64,000 nucleotides of DNA from an uncultured Bacilli bacterium (GTDB lineage: Bacteria > Bacillota_I > Bacilli_A > RF39 > UBA660), in contig CAKPKL010000003.1 of assembly GCA_934167485.1 (NCBI GenBank), positions 62,001 to 126,000 on the forward strand, written 5' to 3'. The notes beneath the pieces are model-generated. The model was not told the origin of the DNA. It saw nothing but the letters and a program-made list of their open reading frames with translations, and did not search any database. A program made the translations under genes and the position numbers. How positions within the stretch are numbered: position 1 is the stretch's first letter; every line of letters begins with the position of its first letter. Positions 16,005-25,747 of this stretch are shown here, one piece after another.

Positions 16005-16033
16005 ATTATACTAAAAAAGAATTGAAAATTCAA
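16005..16033 (-). promoter_or_regulatory. Promoter of the 484-aa pilin gene
   Basis: The minus strand reads TTGAAT, 17 bases, TATAAT, then a leader containing AATAGTT and AAGTAAGAAAGT. The same arrangement precedes the three other large pilins. Confidence 0.65.
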
Positions 16034-16037
16034 TCCC
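16014..16037 (-). terminator. Terminator of the SPVFG membrane protein gene
   Basis: The minus strand has GGATTGAA/TTCAATTC followed by six T, directly after the stop codon. It overlaps the -35 box of the downstream pilin promoter. Confidence 0.7.
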
Positions 16038-16748
16038 TTATAAATTATTTCTAAACTCTTTTAACGCGTTTAAGAATTCCTCTTGTCTCTTTATTTCCTC
16101 AGTTAATTCATTGTAATCTCTAGTATTCATAATATCTAATAAAGTTTCTTTTCTCTTTACTGTAGGATACTCAACATTATTATCTACCCTACCAAATACA
16201 GGTGAAATAAAGTCGCTTGTTTTAAATTTCTTAGGTTCTTCTTTAATACTGCTAGTAGAAATATTTTCAATTGCTTCTTTTACCATCTGAGGTGTTACTG
16301 ATGCTTCTTCTTTGTCTGTTTCAATTGCCTGAATTGGTTCACTAATATCACCTGAAATTAAACTCTCAACAAAATTTACATCAGATGTATCATCATCTAC
16401 TACTTCTATCTTTCCTGCTTTTACATTATCTACTAATTCTTGATAACTAATGATTGCTTTCTCTTCTTGTTCTTCTTCAAATTTTTTTACTACATCTTCA
16501 GGTTTTACATCTATTTCTTGTTGCATTTGTTGTAAAATATTCTCAAGTTCATTAGTAACTGGAGTTTCTTCTTTTTTCTCTAACTCAGCTTCTACTTTTT
16601 CTGCCTCAACGAAATCATTTTTTATTTTTCTTCTTTTTCTCTCATTAGCAGTTAATATTAGTAAAATTGCAGTTAGAATAACTAAACCAATTATAATGCA
16701 TATATATAGGTATATGTTTGAAATTAATAAATTGTAAATCTGTTCCAT
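16038..16748 (-). CDS. Membrane-anchored acidic protein with SPVFG motif
   Basis: 236 aa: short N-terminus, one membrane helix (about residues 10-33), a basic stop-transfer (NERKRRKIK), then an acidic, likely helical cytoplasmic region. Near the C-terminus is KTSDFISPVFGRVDNN, followed by a helical tail (NELTEEIKRQEEFLNALKEF). The motif is closely matched in the protein at 39490 (PTPIISPVYGILDKN). I do not recognise the family; a scaffold with a short binding motif is a guess. ATG at 16748 follows GGAGTGATTATA and is preferred to the in-frame GTG three codons earlier. Confidence 0.65.
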   Translation of the reverse strand: MEQIYNLLISNIYLYICIIIGLVILTAILLILTANERKRRKIKNDFVEAEKVEAELEKKEETPVTNELENILQQMQQEIDVKPEDVVKKFEEEQEEKAIISYQELVDNVKAGKIEVVDDDTSDVNFVESLISGDISEPIQAIETDKEEASVTPQMVKEAIENISTSSIKEEPKKFKTSDFISPVFGRVDNNVEYPTVKRKETLLDIMNTRDYNELTEEIKRQEEFLNALKEFRNNL

Positions 16749-16922
16749 TATAATCACTCCAACTCATAAGAGGATATTACCTCTATCACATATTCTATTC
16801 TACCATATGTATTTATTAATTTCAAAGTATTTTTTAAAATTAATAATATATTTTTTTGCTTATTTATATTATCCCTTTATTTATAATGCTTTTTAAATTT
16901 TTTATTTACACTCTCTATACAT

Positions 16923-17609
16923 TTATATAGTTACATTTTTTATTTTACCTTTATCTATTAGTTTTTGAGCATTTTCTTTTGTTATAACTTTTTTCTCAAT
17001 CATTATATTAAGTGCTTTTTGATTGAATTCAGTTACATTATCTGAAGATTCATATTCATTTTTAAGTTCTATAATTTCATTAAATGTACTCAATGTTTTA
17101 TCACATATATTTGTAAGTATTGGTGTTTTATTTAATATACCATTTGCCAATTTAGATTCATTAACAATACTAATATTAAATGTTGGCAAATGTAATATAT
17201 ATAATACTATAAAAATATATATAATTGATTGAATTATACCAAGTATAGCTCCTAATATTTTAGAAGGAATACCCAATATAATTGTAAGTGTTAAAACACG
17301 TTCAAATACCTTTGTTAAAGTAAGTAATAATCTAAATACTATTGTTAAAACAAAAAATACTACAAAAAATGCGATTACCTCATATACCAAAATGTTTATT
17401 ACTGTAACATCTTTAAATATCCCACCAAAATTTATAAATGGTAAATTATTATATAGAAAAACGCTTATAGGATTTTTTAATATAAAAGATATAATAATTA
17501 TAGCAAATATTCCAATAAGTGATACAAGTTCTCTTGTAAAACCTCTCTTAAATCCTAATAAAGCTCCAAATGCGATTAAAATTAATATCACTATATCAAC
17601 TATACCCAT
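16923..17609 (-). CDS. CvpA family membrane protein
   Basis: 228 aa with about four membrane helices. It begins MGIVDIVILILIAFGALLGF and has KRGFTRELVSLIG, the typical CvpA opening, and a C-terminal soluble tail. In Bacillus the related YshB lies near mutS2 and rnhC; here rnhC is divergent, 90 bases away. The family is linked to membrane homeostasis in several bacteria, but the biochemical role is unclear. Confidence 0.8.
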   Translation of the reverse strand: MGIVDIVILILIAFGALLGFKRGFTRELVSLIGIFAIIIISFILKNPISVFLYNNLPFINFGGIFKDVTVINILVYEVIAFFVVFFVLTIVFRLLLTLTKVFERVLTLTIILGIPSKILGAILGIIQSIIYIFIVLYILHLPTFNISIVNESKLANGILNKTPILTNICDKTLSTFNEIIELKNEYESSDNVTEFNQKALNIMIEKKVITKENAQKLIDKGKIKNVTI

Positions 17610-17699
17610 GTTATCATCTCCATTTTAATTATATTATAAATTTAGATAAAAATAAAGCAATTTAATAAAAAATGTGTTAAAATATATTTAGGTGAGATT

Positions 17700-18653
17700 A
17701 TGCAAAAAAGTAATGTAATATCTTTTAATGTTAGTAAAAAAACACAAGATATGATGAGTGAAGAACTTAGTTGGTGTATGAGAGATAAAACTCCACAGTA
17801 TGCCAAATGGCAAGCTAAAGATGGTGATACTGTAATAACACTTTATGAGTCAGGCAAAGTTGTATTTCAAGGTAAAGATGCTGATTTATCTAGTGATTTC
17901 TGGATAAGTACAGAAAAAATCAATAGTGGCAGTGTTAATGTTAAAAATAGTTCTAATGATAAAAAGAAGGATAAATTAGATAAAACAAGTTTTGTGAACC
18001 CTAGAATTTATAATTCATCTAGTATTGGTTCTGATGAAGTTGGTACTGGTGATTATTTTGGACCTATTGTTGTTACTGCTGCATATGTAGCAAAAGACAA
18101 TATAAGTTTTCTAGAAGAAATAGGTGTTAAAGATTCAAAAAAATTAACGGATTCCCAAATACTTCAAATAGTTCCTAAATTTATTAAAAAAATAGAATAT
18201 GAATCAATAATATTATCTAATAAAGAATATAATGAATTCTATACAAGTGATATTAATATGAATAAAATAAAGGCTATATTACATAATAAAGTCTTATATA
18301 AATTAAGTAGTAGAATACCTAATTATGAATATATAATAGTTGATGAATTTGCTAAACCTTATGTGTATTATAATTATTTAAAAGATTCTTCTAATGTTGT
18401 TAGAAATATAACATTCTTTACTAAAGGAGAAGATAAGCATTTATCTGTTGCTTGTGCTTCTTTAATTAGTAGATTTATATTTATTAATGAATTTAATAAA
18501 TTATCTAAGAATATTGGATTTGAACTTCCTAAAGGAGCTAGTACTGCAGTTGACTTAGCTGGTACCAAGATAATTGAAAAATTTGGAGAAACTAAGTTAA
18601 AAGAAATAGCTAAATTAAATTTTAAAAATACGGATAAAATAACAAAAAAATAG
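17700..18653 (+). CDS. rnhC: Ribonuclease HIII
   Basis: Cleaves the RNA strand of RNA-DNA hybrids. The N-terminal TBP-like domain (residues 1-95, with KWQAKDGDTVITLYESGKVVFQG) marks HIII rather than HII. The catalytic domain starts IGSDEVGTGDYFGP with Asp-Glu, and further acidic residues lie in GVKDSKKLTD and IVDEFA. 317 aa is normal. ATG follows AGGTGAGATT, and an extended -10 (TGTTAAAAT) lies upstream at about 17675. Confidence 0.94.
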   Translation: MQKSNVISFNVSKKTQDMMSEELSWCMRDKTPQYAKWQAKDGDTVITLYESGKVVFQGKDADLSSDFWISTEKINSGSVNVKNSSNDKKKDKLDKTSFVNPRIYNSSSIGSDEVGTGDYFGPIVVTAAYVAKDNISFLEEIGVKDSKKLTDSQILQIVPKFIKKIEYESIILSNKEYNEFYTSDINMNKIKAILHNKVLYKLSSRIPNYEYIIVDEFAKPYVYYNYLKDSSNVVRNITFFTKGEDKHLSVACASLISRFIFINEFNKLSKNIGFELPKGASTAVDLAGTKIIEKFGETKLKEIAKLNFKNTDKITKK

Positions 18654-18684
18654 ATTTTTTATTTAATCTATTTTTAATTTTTTT
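18646..18684. terminator. Bidirectional terminator between rnhC and the unknown 272-aa gene
   Basis: AAAAATAGATT and AATCTATTTTT pair around an eight-base loop. T runs occur on both strands. Confidence 0.75.
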
Positions 18685-19481
18685 TGAAATGACTCACTAC
18701 TACTTCCTTTTAAATATTTATCAACTATACATTCATCTATTTTTGTATTTTCTGTAGTATAGTGTAAATACTCTCCTACTATTGTATGTAAAAAGTCATA
18801 ATTAGAATTTAAATCTATAAAAATTTCATCTATAGATTTATTTTTTATATTTTTTATATATTCTAAATCATTATTAAATAATAGTTCTATACCATCATGA
18901 TCTTTTATAAACAATTTCCATTTATAATAAACTGTTAACATTTCTATCATATAATTAATATATTTATTTTTATCTATATCTCTTAATTCTAATATTTTTT
19001 GGGTTATAAAATTACTTGCTACATTTCTTCTTTCTGCTTCAGTTTTATTATTATTTAAATAATCAATGTAATATTCTTTAAAACTTTCTATATTATAATC
19101 AAATTTATAAATAAACTGTTCAATTTTATAAGTAGGACTTATATTTTCAATAAACTCTTTTTTACCACTGGCTTCTATTTCTTCTATTATAATACTTTTA
19201 CTTATAAAATCTAGGCTACTATAATTTTTACTACTAATTATTACATCTCTTAATATCTCTGCATCAAATAATATATTATCAAGCATTTCATTTATATCTA
19301 TGTATGTTTTATTATTATATATGTTATTGTATATATTTATTTTATAATAATCACTTATCATAAATTTCAAAATAAAATTTCTACTTTTTTCATCTAATGA
19401 TTCTAAATATAAAACAATTTCTACAATATTGTTTTGATTTATAAAATTTTTTCTAAATTCTTCTATAAATGTTTTAACCAT
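18663..19481 (-). CDS. Unknown protein (272 aa)
   Basis: I do not recognise this family. The product is soluble in appearance, rich in Ile, Asn, Lys and Glu, mostly helical by composition, with no signal peptide, membrane helix, metal motif or nucleotide site. ATG at 19481 is chosen because AGGTGA lies five bases before it; an in-frame GTG 9 bases upstream coincides with the ribosome site. It is a single-gene unit, with its end facing rnhC across a shared terminator. Confidence 0.6.
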   Translation of the reverse strand: MVKTFIEEFRKNFINQNNIVEIVLYLESLDEKSRNFILKFMISDYYKINIYNNIYNNKTYIDINEMLDNILFDAEILRDVIISSKNYSSLDFISKSIIIEEIEASGKKEFIENISPTYKIEQFIYKFDYNIESFKEYYIDYLNNNKTEAERRNVASNFITQKILELRDIDKNKYINYMIEMLTVYYKWKLFIKDHDGIELLFNNDLEYIKNIKNKSIDEIFIDLNSNYDFLHTIVGEYLHYTTENTKIDECIVDKYLKGSSSESFQKKLKID

Positions 19482-19525
19482 AACCCTCACCTAATTAAAG
19501 TTTAACATTATTTTTTATCAATGTA

Positions 19526-19553
19526 AAGAAAAAAGAATAGAAAATTCTATTCT
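19526..19553 (-). terminator. Terminator of the tad-murC-glycosidase operon
   Basis: The minus strand has AGAATAGAA/TTCTATTCT followed by six T, across the glycosidase stop codon. Confidence 0.75.
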
Positions 19554-20836
19554 ACTACTACCCAAGCATCTGATATATATCTTGTTCTATGTACACCAAG
19601 AGCATCTATAGGGTCATTTATAGCACATGCATAATTTGTAAAATAATCATGACATGTAGCATTATATTTATTAATTGCATCAGCACGTCTTACAACTAAT
19701 ACGCTTGAAGTTCCACCATCTAAATTAGCTGCATTATAAGCTCCATATCTTGCCATAATTTCTACTAAATCTTCCATTCCAGCTCCATTAGTTCTATATG
19801 AATTACTTCCTACTTGTAAAAATAGTAAAGTTCCATCTTTTCTTTGTCCTATAGCAGATCTGGCTCCTCCGCCCCATCCACCATTTCCTGATACGATAGA
19901 TTTTACACCATTTACAATTAAGAATGGTCCCCAAGATACAGCATCTCTAACTCCTTTTTGTATAGCCTCATCAGCTGTTGTATTTTTAAGTAAAACAAGA
20001 ACGTTATCATCAGTTATACCAATTATTCCTCCAGTAGATGTTGTAGTACCATATTCATTATTTGTGACAACCTGCTTGTCCACAATAGTAATACCAGTTG
20101 GATATTCACCAGAGTTAACACCTTGATCAACAAATCCTCCAGCATTTATAGCAATTATTCCATTAAGTCTCTCTGCCATATGGGTTACATATTCTCCAAG
20201 TACTCCTACTTGTTGTGTTACTGCTAATTTTAATTTAGACGGATCATAAATAGCTGCCATATAAGCTTGTGCTCCATTTACCTCAAAACTTACTATTTTA
20301 TATCTCTCATCAGGTTCATGAGTCATTATTTCTTTTTCATATTCATTGTATTCTAATTGTGCATTTTTATCAATTAGACTAGCATCTGTAGAATCTCCAC
20401 TTTCAATAATGTAATTTTTACTTAAAACTTCATCTATTTGAGCTTGACTATAGAACCATTTACAATAGTGTTGATGATTCATAGTACCCATAGCAGTCGT
20501 AATAAGCCATGTTTTAAAACGTTCATTTGGTCCATATAAAAGCATAACAAATGCAAAACAACCAAGTACGTATAATCCCATAAATATTCCCATTACTATC
20601 TTTAACCATTTTCTAAGTTTTCTCTTATTCGCACCTCTATTTTTTACAAACAAGATTATTCCTAATATAAGTAATGCAATAAGTAAAACTATTGATACAC
20701 CTATTCCAATAAAAAATGGGAATCTAATTAAATAATTTGAATTAGCCCCAATCACAAATAATACTTGTAATCCTGGTAACAGTAAACAACTTAATAATAT
20801 TAATTTAAAACCTAATTTCTTTTTCTTTTCATTCAT
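19547..20836 (-). CDS. Membrane-anchored phosphodiester glycosidase (NAGPA domain)
   Basis: 429 aa. Three hydrophobic segments in the first 115 residues (about 10-30, 38-63, 80-105) precede an outer domain. That domain matches the NAGPA/phosphodiester glycosidase fold: AINAGGFVDQG, GGARSAIGQRKDGTLLFLQ and the strongly conserved NLDGGTSSVL. Relatives cleave sugar-phosphodiester bonds in glycopolymers or exopolysaccharides. ATG at 20836 follows GAGTGTGATATT; the frame is open to a TTG at 20851. It lies 26 bases after murC in the same operon, which suggests a wall- or teichoic-acid-related substrate (inference). Confidence 0.82.
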   Translation of the reverse strand: MNEKKKKLGFKLILLSCLLLPGLQVLFVIGANSNYLIRFPFFIGIGVSIVLLIALLILGIILFVKNRGANKRKLRKWLKIVMGIFMGLYVLGCFAFVMLLYGPNERFKTWLITTAMGTMNHQHYCKWFYSQAQIDEVLSKNYIIESGDSTDASLIDKNAQLEYNEYEKEIMTHEPDERYKIVSFEVNGAQAYMAAIYDPSKLKLAVTQQVGVLGEYVTHMAERLNGIIAINAGGFVDQGVNSGEYPTGITIVDKQVVTNNEYGTTTSTGGIIGITDDNVLVLLKNTTADEAIQKGVRDAVSWGPFLIVNGVKSIVSGNGGWGGGARSAIGQRKDGTLLFLQVGSNSYRTNGAGMEDLVEIMARYGAYNAANLDGGTSSVLVVRRADAINKYNATCHDYFTNYACAINDPIDALGVHRTRYISDAWVVVE

Positions 20837-20862
20837 AATATCACACTCCAATAATAAAGAAA

Positions 20863-22200
20863 CTAATTATTAGTTTCTTCTTTCTTTTCTAATAATTTTT
20901 TATATTCATCTTCCAATATATAGATTTCCTTACTACTCATAAATAGAACAACACAGTTATCATATTCTAATAACTTACTTGCCATACCATGTTCTATGTA
21001 ATCTCCATTATCTAATTTGTTTATTATTGTATAAGCATCAATACCTGGATAATCTTCTGGATTTTCTCTATCATAATTAATATCCATTACATATGCTTTA
21101 TCAGCCAGATTTAAGGCACTTGCAAAATCATCTGCAAACTCTTCTACTCTTGAGAAAGTATGTGGCTTAAATATAGCTATAATTTTTTTATCTGGATATT
21201 TTTGCTTAGCTGCCTTTATAGTAACTTTTACCTCTGTTGGATGATGAGCATAATCATCAATTATTACATTATTACCAATAAAAGTTTCTTTAAATCTTCT
21301 CTCTGCACCCTTAAATGTTTTAAGTGAGCGTGCTACCTCTCTAGAATCTAATCTCTCATAATGACAAACAGCTATAACTGCTAAAGCATTAAGTAACATA
21401 TGCTTGCCAAATAAAGGCAAATCAAAATGTCCATAATACTCATCTTCTACAAAAACATCAAAACTAGTTCCATCATTTCTATATTCAATATCACGTGCTT
21501 GAATATCATTATCATCACTTAGACCATAATAATAAATTTGAGGATTAACTTCAAGCAAATGTGTATATGGATCATCACCACATGCAATAACCATCTTATC
21601 TGCTTTATTAGCAAACTCCTGATAAGCAAGAATCATATCGTCTATGCTTTTATAATAATCAGTATGATCTAATTCAATATTAGTAATTATAACATATTCT
21701 GGATCATATGCCAAGAAATGACGTTGATATTCACAAGCCTCTAATATAAATTTATTAGATTCTCTATCACCATGACCTCTCCCATCACCAATTATATAAT
21801 TACATCCACCCATATTTTCTAATATATGACTAAGCATACTTGTTGTTGTAGTCTTACCATGACAACCAGACACACAAATAGTTTTAAACTTTTTAGTAAG
21901 CTTACCTAACATTTCTTCATACTCATACATCTTTAAACCCATACTAGCTGCCTTAGCAAGCTCAGGATGTGAATCTCCATGTAAAAGTTTTAGTGCTGGA
22001 GAATAAATAACTACAGAATCAGAATCTAATTCATCATTTGGTCCTGTATAAATTTTAATACCAGCATCTATTAATTTATCTTCAGTAAAACGATGCTCAG
22101 CCTCATCATCATACCCTACTACTTCATAGCCTAGATCGTGCAAAAGAAGTGCTAAAGCACTCATTCCTGCCCCTTTTATTCCTGCCATATAATATTTCAT
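20863..22200 (-). CDS. murC: UDP-N-acetylmuramate--L-alanine ligase
   Basis: Adds the first L-Ala to UDP-MurNAc in peptidoglycan synthesis, using ATP in the cytoplasm. Seen: N-terminal Rossmann GIKGAGMSALA, the ATP loop SGCHGKTTTT, central EACEYQRHFL and TNIELDHTDYY, and C-terminal DDYAHHPTEV. 445 aa is typical of the Bacillus type. The ribosome site AGGAGAG overlaps the stop codon of tadC, so murC is translationally coupled to the tad operon. Confidence 0.95.
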   Translation of the reverse strand: MKYYMAGIKGAGMSALALLLHDLGYEVVGYDDEAEHRFTEDKLIDAGIKIYTGPNDELDSDSVVIYSPALKLLHGDSHPELAKAASMGLKMYEYEEMLGKLTKKFKTICVSGCHGKTTTTSMLSHILENMGGCNYIIGDGRGHGDRESNKFILEACEYQRHFLAYDPEYVIITNIELDHTDYYKSIDDMILAYQEFANKADKMVIACGDDPYTHLLEVNPQIYYYGLSDDNDIQARDIEYRNDGTSFDVFVEDEYYGHFDLPLFGKHMLLNALAVIAVCHYERLDSREVARSLKTFKGAERRFKETFIGNNVIIDDYAHHPTEVKVTIKAAKQKYPDKKIIAIFKPHTFSRVEEFADDFASALNLADKAYVMDINYDRENPEDYPGIDAYTIINKLDNGDYIEHGMASKLLEYDNCVVLFMSSKEIYILEDEYKKLLEKKEETNN

Positions 22201-22210
22201 AAATTCTCTC

Positions 22211-22912
22211 CTAACGTAAAAATTCTATTATAAATGGTCCTAATATCATAAGTAATATTAGAGGGACAATAAATATAACAGATATAATACTAACCTTATT
22301 TGGTATTTTATTTATCTCAGCTTTAATATCCATTATTTGTTTATCCCTCAAATAATCAACTTGATTATTTATTGAATCAATAATACTATTCCCAAATACA
22401 CTAGTTTCCCTCATATTAAGTATAATACTATTAACAGTTTCAGAAGGTATTCTATATCTTAAATCTTCCAAAGCCTCCATAAGTGATCTACCAAATTTCA
22501 TTTCAGTCAAACTTTTTTTAAACTCTTCTGATAGTTCACTATCTATATTATAACATGTAATCTCTAAAGAATTCTCTAAATTTTTACCAGATTCTAATGT
22601 AAGCGCTAAAATCTCAAAAAAATCAAGGGCTTCTTTATCTAATTTTTTTATCCTCTTATTAATAGGATTTGTTATAAATATAAAATAAAATGCATTATAA
22701 TACAATATAATAATAAATGGAATTATAAAATAATTAACACTTGAAGTAAGAATTAATAAAATAGCTAAAATAATTGTTGTAAATAATCTAACTGTTAAGA
22801 ATGTAACAGCATCAAAATTTAATTTTCTACAAGAACCTAACAATTTTATTTTAGATTCTATTTTTTCAATATCTTTAACTCTATATATTTTTTTAACAAT
22901 TCCATTATTCAT
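22211..22912 (-). CDS. tadC: TadC-like platform protein (type II secretion F domain)
   Basis: 233 aa with two N-terminal membrane helices (about residues 48-80), a cytoplasmic T2SSF domain (LDFFEILALTLESGKNLENSLEI, FGRSLMEALEDL, SVFGNSIIDSI) and a C-terminal helix. It pairs with TadB, which it follows by 4 bases, to form the inner-membrane platform of a Tad pilus. It lacks the extra N-terminal domain of its partner. Confidence 0.85.
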   Translation of the reverse strand: MNNGIVKKIYRVKDIEKIESKIKLLGSCRKLNFDAVTFLTVRLFTTIILAILLILTSSVNYFIIPFIIILYYNAFYFIFITNPINKRIKKLDKEALDFFEILALTLESGKNLENSLEITCYNIDSELSEEFKKSLTEMKFGRSLMEALEDLRYRIPSETVNSIILNMRETSVFGNSIIDSINNQVDYLRDKQIMDIKAEINKIPNKVSIISVIFIVPLILLMILGPFIIEFLR

Positions 22913-22916
22913 TATA

Positions 22917-24413
22917 TCACATCCTTATCTTCATAACACGTTTTACTACCAAAATATATGTAATATATATAATAAACATTATACATATCAATAAAATACC
23001 TAAAGGTTCTTCAAATAAAGGAGTAAAAAATCCTTTATTAATAATACTTATAAATACCACAAATACTATTGGTACAAATATAAGTACGTACATAATAAGT
23101 TTAGAACTACTAGTTAAAGCTTTAAGTTCTGATTGCAATTTTTTTCTACTAAATAAATTTTTTTCTATAGAATCAAATACCTTAATAATATTACCACCTG
23201 TTTTATTTAAAACAGATAAACTAGATGTTAAATAAACTGTTTCACTTAATTTAACTCTTTCTGAAAACCTTTTAAATGCCACTTCTACATCTAATCCTAA
23301 AGAAATTTCTAAACTAATTTTTTTAAATTCTTTAGCTATTGGTCCATCAAGATCTCTACTTACTAGTTCTATTGCTTGACTAATACTTCTACCTGATTTA
23401 AAAGCATTATTCATAACTGAAATAGCTTCTAACATATCATGTTCTATTTTCTTTTTATATTCTTTATATTTAATTAAATATATTATATCTAGAGTATAAA
23501 AGCCTATTATAAATGGCACCAACATTTCATATGGTTTTAATATTGTTGAATTGAAAAGTTCTGCTACTATAGCAACTATCAAATATATTATACCTACAAC
23601 AACTTTTCTAGATATAAATTTCATATTATTTTTATCATCCATATCAAATGACTCAATATATTTATCATATCTTTTAGCTCTTGATTTTATAAATACTGAT
23701 TTAGATAATAATATAGTAATCCAATCTATAATTTTTAAATATACTAAATACAAATTATCAAGTAAAGATATAGATTTATTCTTAGATGAATTAAGAGTAA
23801 ATTTAGAAAATCTTCTCTCTAAAATTATACTTCTTATATATTTAATAAATAAAACAACTATTATAATTCCTATAAATAAAATAGATAACTGACCTATTCT
23901 TATTATAGAAGAATCATCTTTCTTAACGGTAATATAGATAGTCTCTGAAGATATATTACCTGCATTATCACCTACACTATATTCTAACTTTTTTATACCA
24001 GGATTACTAAAATCAAGATCATTTATATTAGTAGTTATTTTATCAGTTAAATCTCCATCTACTATGTCACTTGCAGTTATGCCTTCTAAAAAGTTAAATT
24101 CTTGATTTGCTTTTATTTTATAAGTTTTTTCCTTTATATTAATTACTGGAGCTTCTTTATCTATTTTATATTCTCCACTTTGTATTATCCTATTTCCTAA
24201 TGGACTATATATAGTAAATTCTATTCTATATATACCAGTTTCATTAAATAATATTTCTACTGGATGAGAATCACTCAAATAATTAATCTCACCAGGCTCA
24301 CCATTTTTAATTATTACATAAGTATAATTAGTTACATATGAAGGAGGAGTATAAGTAACTCTTACGTCTTCATGTGTATATTCCATCTCATTAATACTTA
24401 ATCCCTCCTGCAT
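22917..24413 (-). CDS. tadB: TadB-like platform protein fused to N-terminal Ig-like/DUF5011 ectodomain
   Basis: The C-terminal half is a normal TadB: membrane helices near 270-287 and 297-315, T2SSF domain about 325-455 (NNAFKSGRSISQAI, VLNKTGGNIIKVFD), closing helices. The first half is unusual: residues 20-85 look like a beta-sandwich, and 88-163 match a DUF5011/bacterial Ig-like domain (GITASDIVDGDLTDKI, YSVGDNAGN). One helix at 173-193 then leads into the cytosol. No signal peptide precedes the Ig part, and the ATG has a good ribosome site (GGTGAATT) 10 bases after cpaF, so the fusion is genuine. The Ig part must cross the membrane N-out if it is external. Confidence 0.85.
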   Translation of the reverse strand: MQEGLSINEMEYTHEDVRVTYTPPSYVTNYTYVIIKNGEPGEINYLSDSHPVEILFNETGIYRIEFTIYSPLGNRIIQSGEYKIDKEAPVINIKEKTYKIKANQEFNFLEGITASDIVDGDLTDKITTNINDLDFSNPGIKKLEYSVGDNAGNISSETIYITVKKDDSSIIRIGQLSILFIGIIIVVLFIKYIRSIILERRFSKFTLNSSKNKSISLLDNLYLVYLKIIDWITILLSKSVFIKSRAKRYDKYIESFDMDDKNNMKFISRKVVVGIIYLIVAIVAELFNSTILKPYEMLVPFIIGFYTLDIIYLIKYKEYKKKIEHDMLEAISVMNNAFKSGRSISQAIELVSRDLDGPIAKEFKKISLEISLGLDVEVAFKRFSERVKLSETVYLTSSLSVLNKTGGNIIKVFDSIEKNLFSRKKLQSELKALTSSSKLIMYVLIFVPIVFVVFISIINKGFFTPLFEEPLGILLICIMFIIYITYILVVKRVMKIRM

Positions 24414-24423
24414 AATTCACCAC

Positions 24424-25746
24424 CTATTCAAATATATCTTTTATAGTATCTATACCTCTTGATTTTAATCTATCATAAGTACTTGGAGTTGCATCTGATT
24501 TTACAAATTCTCCAATAACTTCTCCATCTGTTGTAATACCAGTTTGTTTAAAAGCAAAGATTTCATTTAATTTAATTTCATCGCCTTCAAATCCTACAAT
24601 TTCTGATATACTAGTAACTTTTCTCTTTCCATCACTAAGTCTTGAAATATTAATTACTATATCAATAGCATTCTCAATATATTCCCTTATAGCTTTAATA
24701 GGAATTTCCATACCTGCCATAAGTACCATAGTTTCTAACCTATTTAAAGCATCTTTAGGGCCGTTTGCATGAAGTGTTGTCATACTACCTTCATGACCTG
24801 TATTCATAGCTTGTAACATATCAAAAGCCTCTTTACCACGAACTTCTCCTACTATTATCCTATCAGGTCTCATACGTAAAGAATTTATAACCAAATCTCT
24901 AATAGTTACGGCCCCAACCCCTTCATAATTAGAGCCTCTTGTCTCAAGAGAAATAACGTGACTTTGTTCCAATTTTAATTCTGCAGCATCCTCTATAGTA
25001 ATAATTCTCTCATCATTTCCAATAAATGATGACATAACATTTAGCAATGTTGTTTTACCACTACCAGTACCACCACATACTATAATATTCATTTTACTTT
25101 TAACACAGGCCTCAATAAATCTTGCCATATAAGGAGTCATCGTACCATTACGTAAAAAATCATCTATAGTAGCTAACTCTTTTTTAAATTTTCTTATAGT
25201 AAGAACAGGTCCATTTAAACTTAAAGGTTCTATTACAGCATTAAGTCTAGACCCATCACTAAGCCTTGCATCAACCATAGGATTTGCTGTATCAATTGTT
25301 CTACCTATTGGTTGAATTAATCGTTGTATGGTCCTTATAATATGATTTTCATTTATAAAAGAAACACTATCATCCTTTATAAGTTTCCCATCTAATTCTA
25401 TATAAATTTCATTAATTCCATTTACCATAATTTCGGTAATATCAGGATCATCTAAAAGTTCAGTAATAGGTCCATAACCATTTATTTCATTGTCAATTAA
25501 ATTATTTATATAACTTCTCTCTACAACACTTAAATCATAACCTTCTAATGTTTTATCTATTTCACCCTTAACATAACTAGATAAACCTAATTTATTATTA
25601 GCATTATTATCAATTAAATTTTGAATTATTTTATTTCTTAATTCATCAAGTAATACCTTATTAGTAAAAGTGTCATAGTCTGGTAAATCATTAAAATTAC
25701 TTTTATCTTCTACAACTTCAAATTCATCAACAAATGATTTAGCCAT
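24424..25746 (-). CDS. cpaF: CpaF/TadA-type pilus assembly ATPase
   Basis: Powers Tad pilus assembly (in some systems also retraction). 440 aa: an N-terminal helical part, then PITELLDDPDITEIMVNG, typical of CpaF. Walker A is GGTGSGKTTLL, followed by ITIEDAAELKL, the RPDRIIVGEVRG Walker B region and TGHEGSMTTLHANGP. It overlaps no gene; 1 base separates it from cpaE. No N-terminal FHA or membrane part. Confidence 0.93.
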   Translation of the reverse strand: MAKSFVDEFEVVEDKSNFNDLPDYDTFTNKVLLDELRNKIIQNLIDNNANNKLGLSSYVKGEIDKTLEGYDLSVVERSYINNLIDNEINGYGPITELLDDPDITEIMVNGINEIYIELDGKLIKDDSVSFINENHIIRTIQRLIQPIGRTIDTANPMVDARLSDGSRLNAVIEPLSLNGPVLTIRKFKKELATIDDFLRNGTMTPYMARFIEACVKSKMNIIVCGGTGSGKTTLLNVMSSFIGNDERIITIEDAAELKLEQSHVISLETRGSNYEGVGAVTIRDLVINSLRMRPDRIIVGEVRGKEAFDMLQAMNTGHEGSMTTLHANGPKDALNRLETMVLMAGMEIPIKAIREYIENAIDIVINISRLSDGKRKVTSISEIVGFEGDEIKLNEIFAFKQTGITTDGEVIGEFVKSDATPSTYDRLKSRGIDTIKDIFE

Positions 25747-25747
25747 A

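Noticed and set aside
16769..16784. Small hairpin AGAGG/CCTCT upstream of the SPVFG membrane protein as a riboswitch
   Set aside because: Five-base stem only and no conserved aptamer features.
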